Of a stretch of 64,000 nucleotides of DNA, positions 63,192 to 64,000 are shown piece after piece (within the stretch, counting starts at the first letter, position 1; each line of letters starts with the position of its first letter). The translations under genes were made by a program, and so were the position numbers. Origin of the DNA: Deltaproteobacteria bacterium (GTDB taxonomy: Bacteria; Desulfobacterota; Deferrisomatia; Deferrisomatales; JACRMM01); contig JACRMM010000025.1 of assembly GCA_016214985.1 (NCBI GenBank), forward strand, positions 113,501 to 177,500, written 5' to 3'. The notes under the pieces are model-generated. The model was given only the letters and a program-made list of their open reading frames with translations. It did not search any database and was not told where the DNA came from.

Positions 63192-63444
63192 AAGGCAGTA
63201 AAAGCATCCGTCCACGGACGGAAGCGACCCAAGAAGAAGGCCGACAAGACTTGGTCGGCCGCGCGATCAGCAACCCACTTCGCTCGTCGGTTTTGAGGGA
63301 TCGATCCTTTCGAGCTCTCAGCGATCAGCTCTCAGCGGTCAGTGAAAATCTGACCGCCGGGGTGCAGAGAGTTGGGCTCTGGAAGCTGACAGCTGACGGC
63401 TGACAGCGGATCGGCGATCTTTGACAGACCGAGAAGAGAACCGA
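63192..63444. other. 16S-tRNA spacer
   Basis: It contains two hairpins (63207-63222; GGCCGAC at 63239-63245 with GTCGGCC at 63254-63260) and 7-base-phased repeats of the type AGCTCTCAGCGGTCAG around 63311-63342 and 63384-63410. No gene. Confidence 0.7.
63311..63342. repeat. Spacer repeat, left arm of a tRNA-flanking inverted pair
   Basis: AGCTCTCAGCGGTCAG (63327-63342) is complementary over 14 of 15 bases to CGACCGCTGAGAGCT at 63751-63765. The unit is a quasi-tandem of 7-8 bases (gctctca/gcgatca/gctctca/gcggtca). Confidence 0.6.
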
Positions 63445-63521
<77 letters not shown>

Positions 63522-63536
63522 CGCCTTGCGGGTCGT

Positions 63537-63612
63537 GGGGGTGTAGCTCAGCTGGGAGAGCACCTGCTTTGCAAGCAGGGGGTCATCGGTTCGAATCCGT
63601 TCACCTCCACCA
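63537..63612 (+). tRNA. alaT: tRNA-Ala (TGC anticodon)
   Basis: 76 bases with CCA encoded. The acceptor GGGGGTG pairs with CACCTCC with one G-U, the anticodon loop is TTTGCAA and the T-loop TTCGAAT. It follows tRNA-Ile by 15 bases. Confidence 0.97.
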
Positions 63613-63863
63613 ACTACGCCTTCAGCTTTCAGCACTCAGCTGTCAGCTTGAAGCGCAAGGCGGGGGGGGAACGCGAGCGACGAAAGTCGCTTTCGCGGTC
63701 TAAGGGGTTTGACGTTTTCGGTAGTTGGTTTTTCGGCCTTGGCTGAGAGCCGACCGCTGAGAGCTGAGAGCTGCCTTACTGGTCTTTGACAATTTCATAT
63801 GGCAGGGGAAAGAGAGCAAGCGTTGAGAGAGAAGTCTCTCGAGCGCGCGCGAAGGATACGGCG
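63613..63863. other. tRNA-23S spacer
   Basis: It holds two more copies of the spacer repeat family (63621-63650 and 63741-63774), the second being the right arm of the inverted pair with 63311-63342. No gene. Confidence 0.65.
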
Positions 63864-64000
63864 GGTCAAGCTACGAAGGGCACATGGTGGATGCCTTGGC
63901 ACCGGCCGGCGATGAAGGACGCGGATAGCTGCGAAAAGCCTCGGGGAGCCGCTAAACAGGCATCGATCCGGGGATGTCCGAATGGGGAAACCCGGCAGGG
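63864..64000 (+). rRNA. rrl: 23S ribosomal RNA, 5' end only
   Basis: GGTCAAGCTACGAAGGGCAC followed by ATGGTGGATGCCTTGGCA is the conserved 23S start. The gene runs off the right edge. Confidence 0.95.

Overview
The window is high-GC bacterial chromosome (most genes look about 65-70% G+C). A 16S gene, SecB, UbiB, a TolQ/TolR/TonB-type set, RlpA, a prepilin peptidase and an NtrC-type regulator point to a Gram-negative, didermic bacterium. The 16S wording, two indolepyruvate:ferredoxin oxidoreductases and a ligase-rich branched-chain amino acid ABC cluster fit a Desulfobacterota / former Deltaproteobacteria lineage best. That placement is inference from memory of such sequences; no search was run.

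Layout. (1) 1-1497, minus: a FecR-like secreted protein cut by the window edge. (2) 1818-14932, plus: a type I restriction-modification island. It runs HTH-fused hsdM, AAA ATPase, zinc-ribbon protein, hsdS, a 1146-residue four-helix membrane protein of unknown function with visibly lower GC, a decayed hsdR 5' fragment, a DUF3800 gene, full hsdR, a YgjP-like metallopeptidase and an HNH nuclease. (3) 14937-18721: fumarase, a TlpA-like thioredoxin and a secreted orphan. (4) 18783-28871: HMG-CoA lyase, divergent from a liv ABC transporter operon that also carries two acyl-CoA-ligase-type enzymes and ends with a MerR regulator. The shared intergenic region holds two opposed promoters and two perfect palindromes. 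(5) 29049-33537: GGDEF protein, lipoprotein, a small orphan and uvrC. (6) 33592-38804: a tightly overlapped operon joining two methylenetetrahydrofolate-reductase-like proteins to IorAB, a HIT protein and a ferredoxin-type aldo/keto reductase. (7) 39082-44230, minus: two CsgG-like proteins, a Ser/Thr kinase with PEGA domain, a trypsin-like protease and SecB. (8) 44603-50034: CBS-ACT protein, UbiB kinase, a BrnT/BrnA toxin-antitoxin pair with a nearly leaderless promoter, and an FAD oxidoreductase behind an 8-codon upstream ORF. (9) 50084-58835, minus: a second IorAB, two orphans, a receiver-PAS-histidine kinase, RlpA, a zinc-ribbon protein and TonB/ExbD/ExbB. (10) 59085-61286: prepilin peptidase and an NtrC-like regulator lacking GAFTGA. 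(11) 61337-64000: rRNA operon with two promoters, 16S, tRNA-Ile, tRNA-Ala and the start of 23S.

The best candidate for an undescribed system is the restriction island: a type I R-M core interrupted by an ATPase/zinc-ribbon pair and a large membrane protein, with sequence evidence of recombination at the hsdR 5' end.
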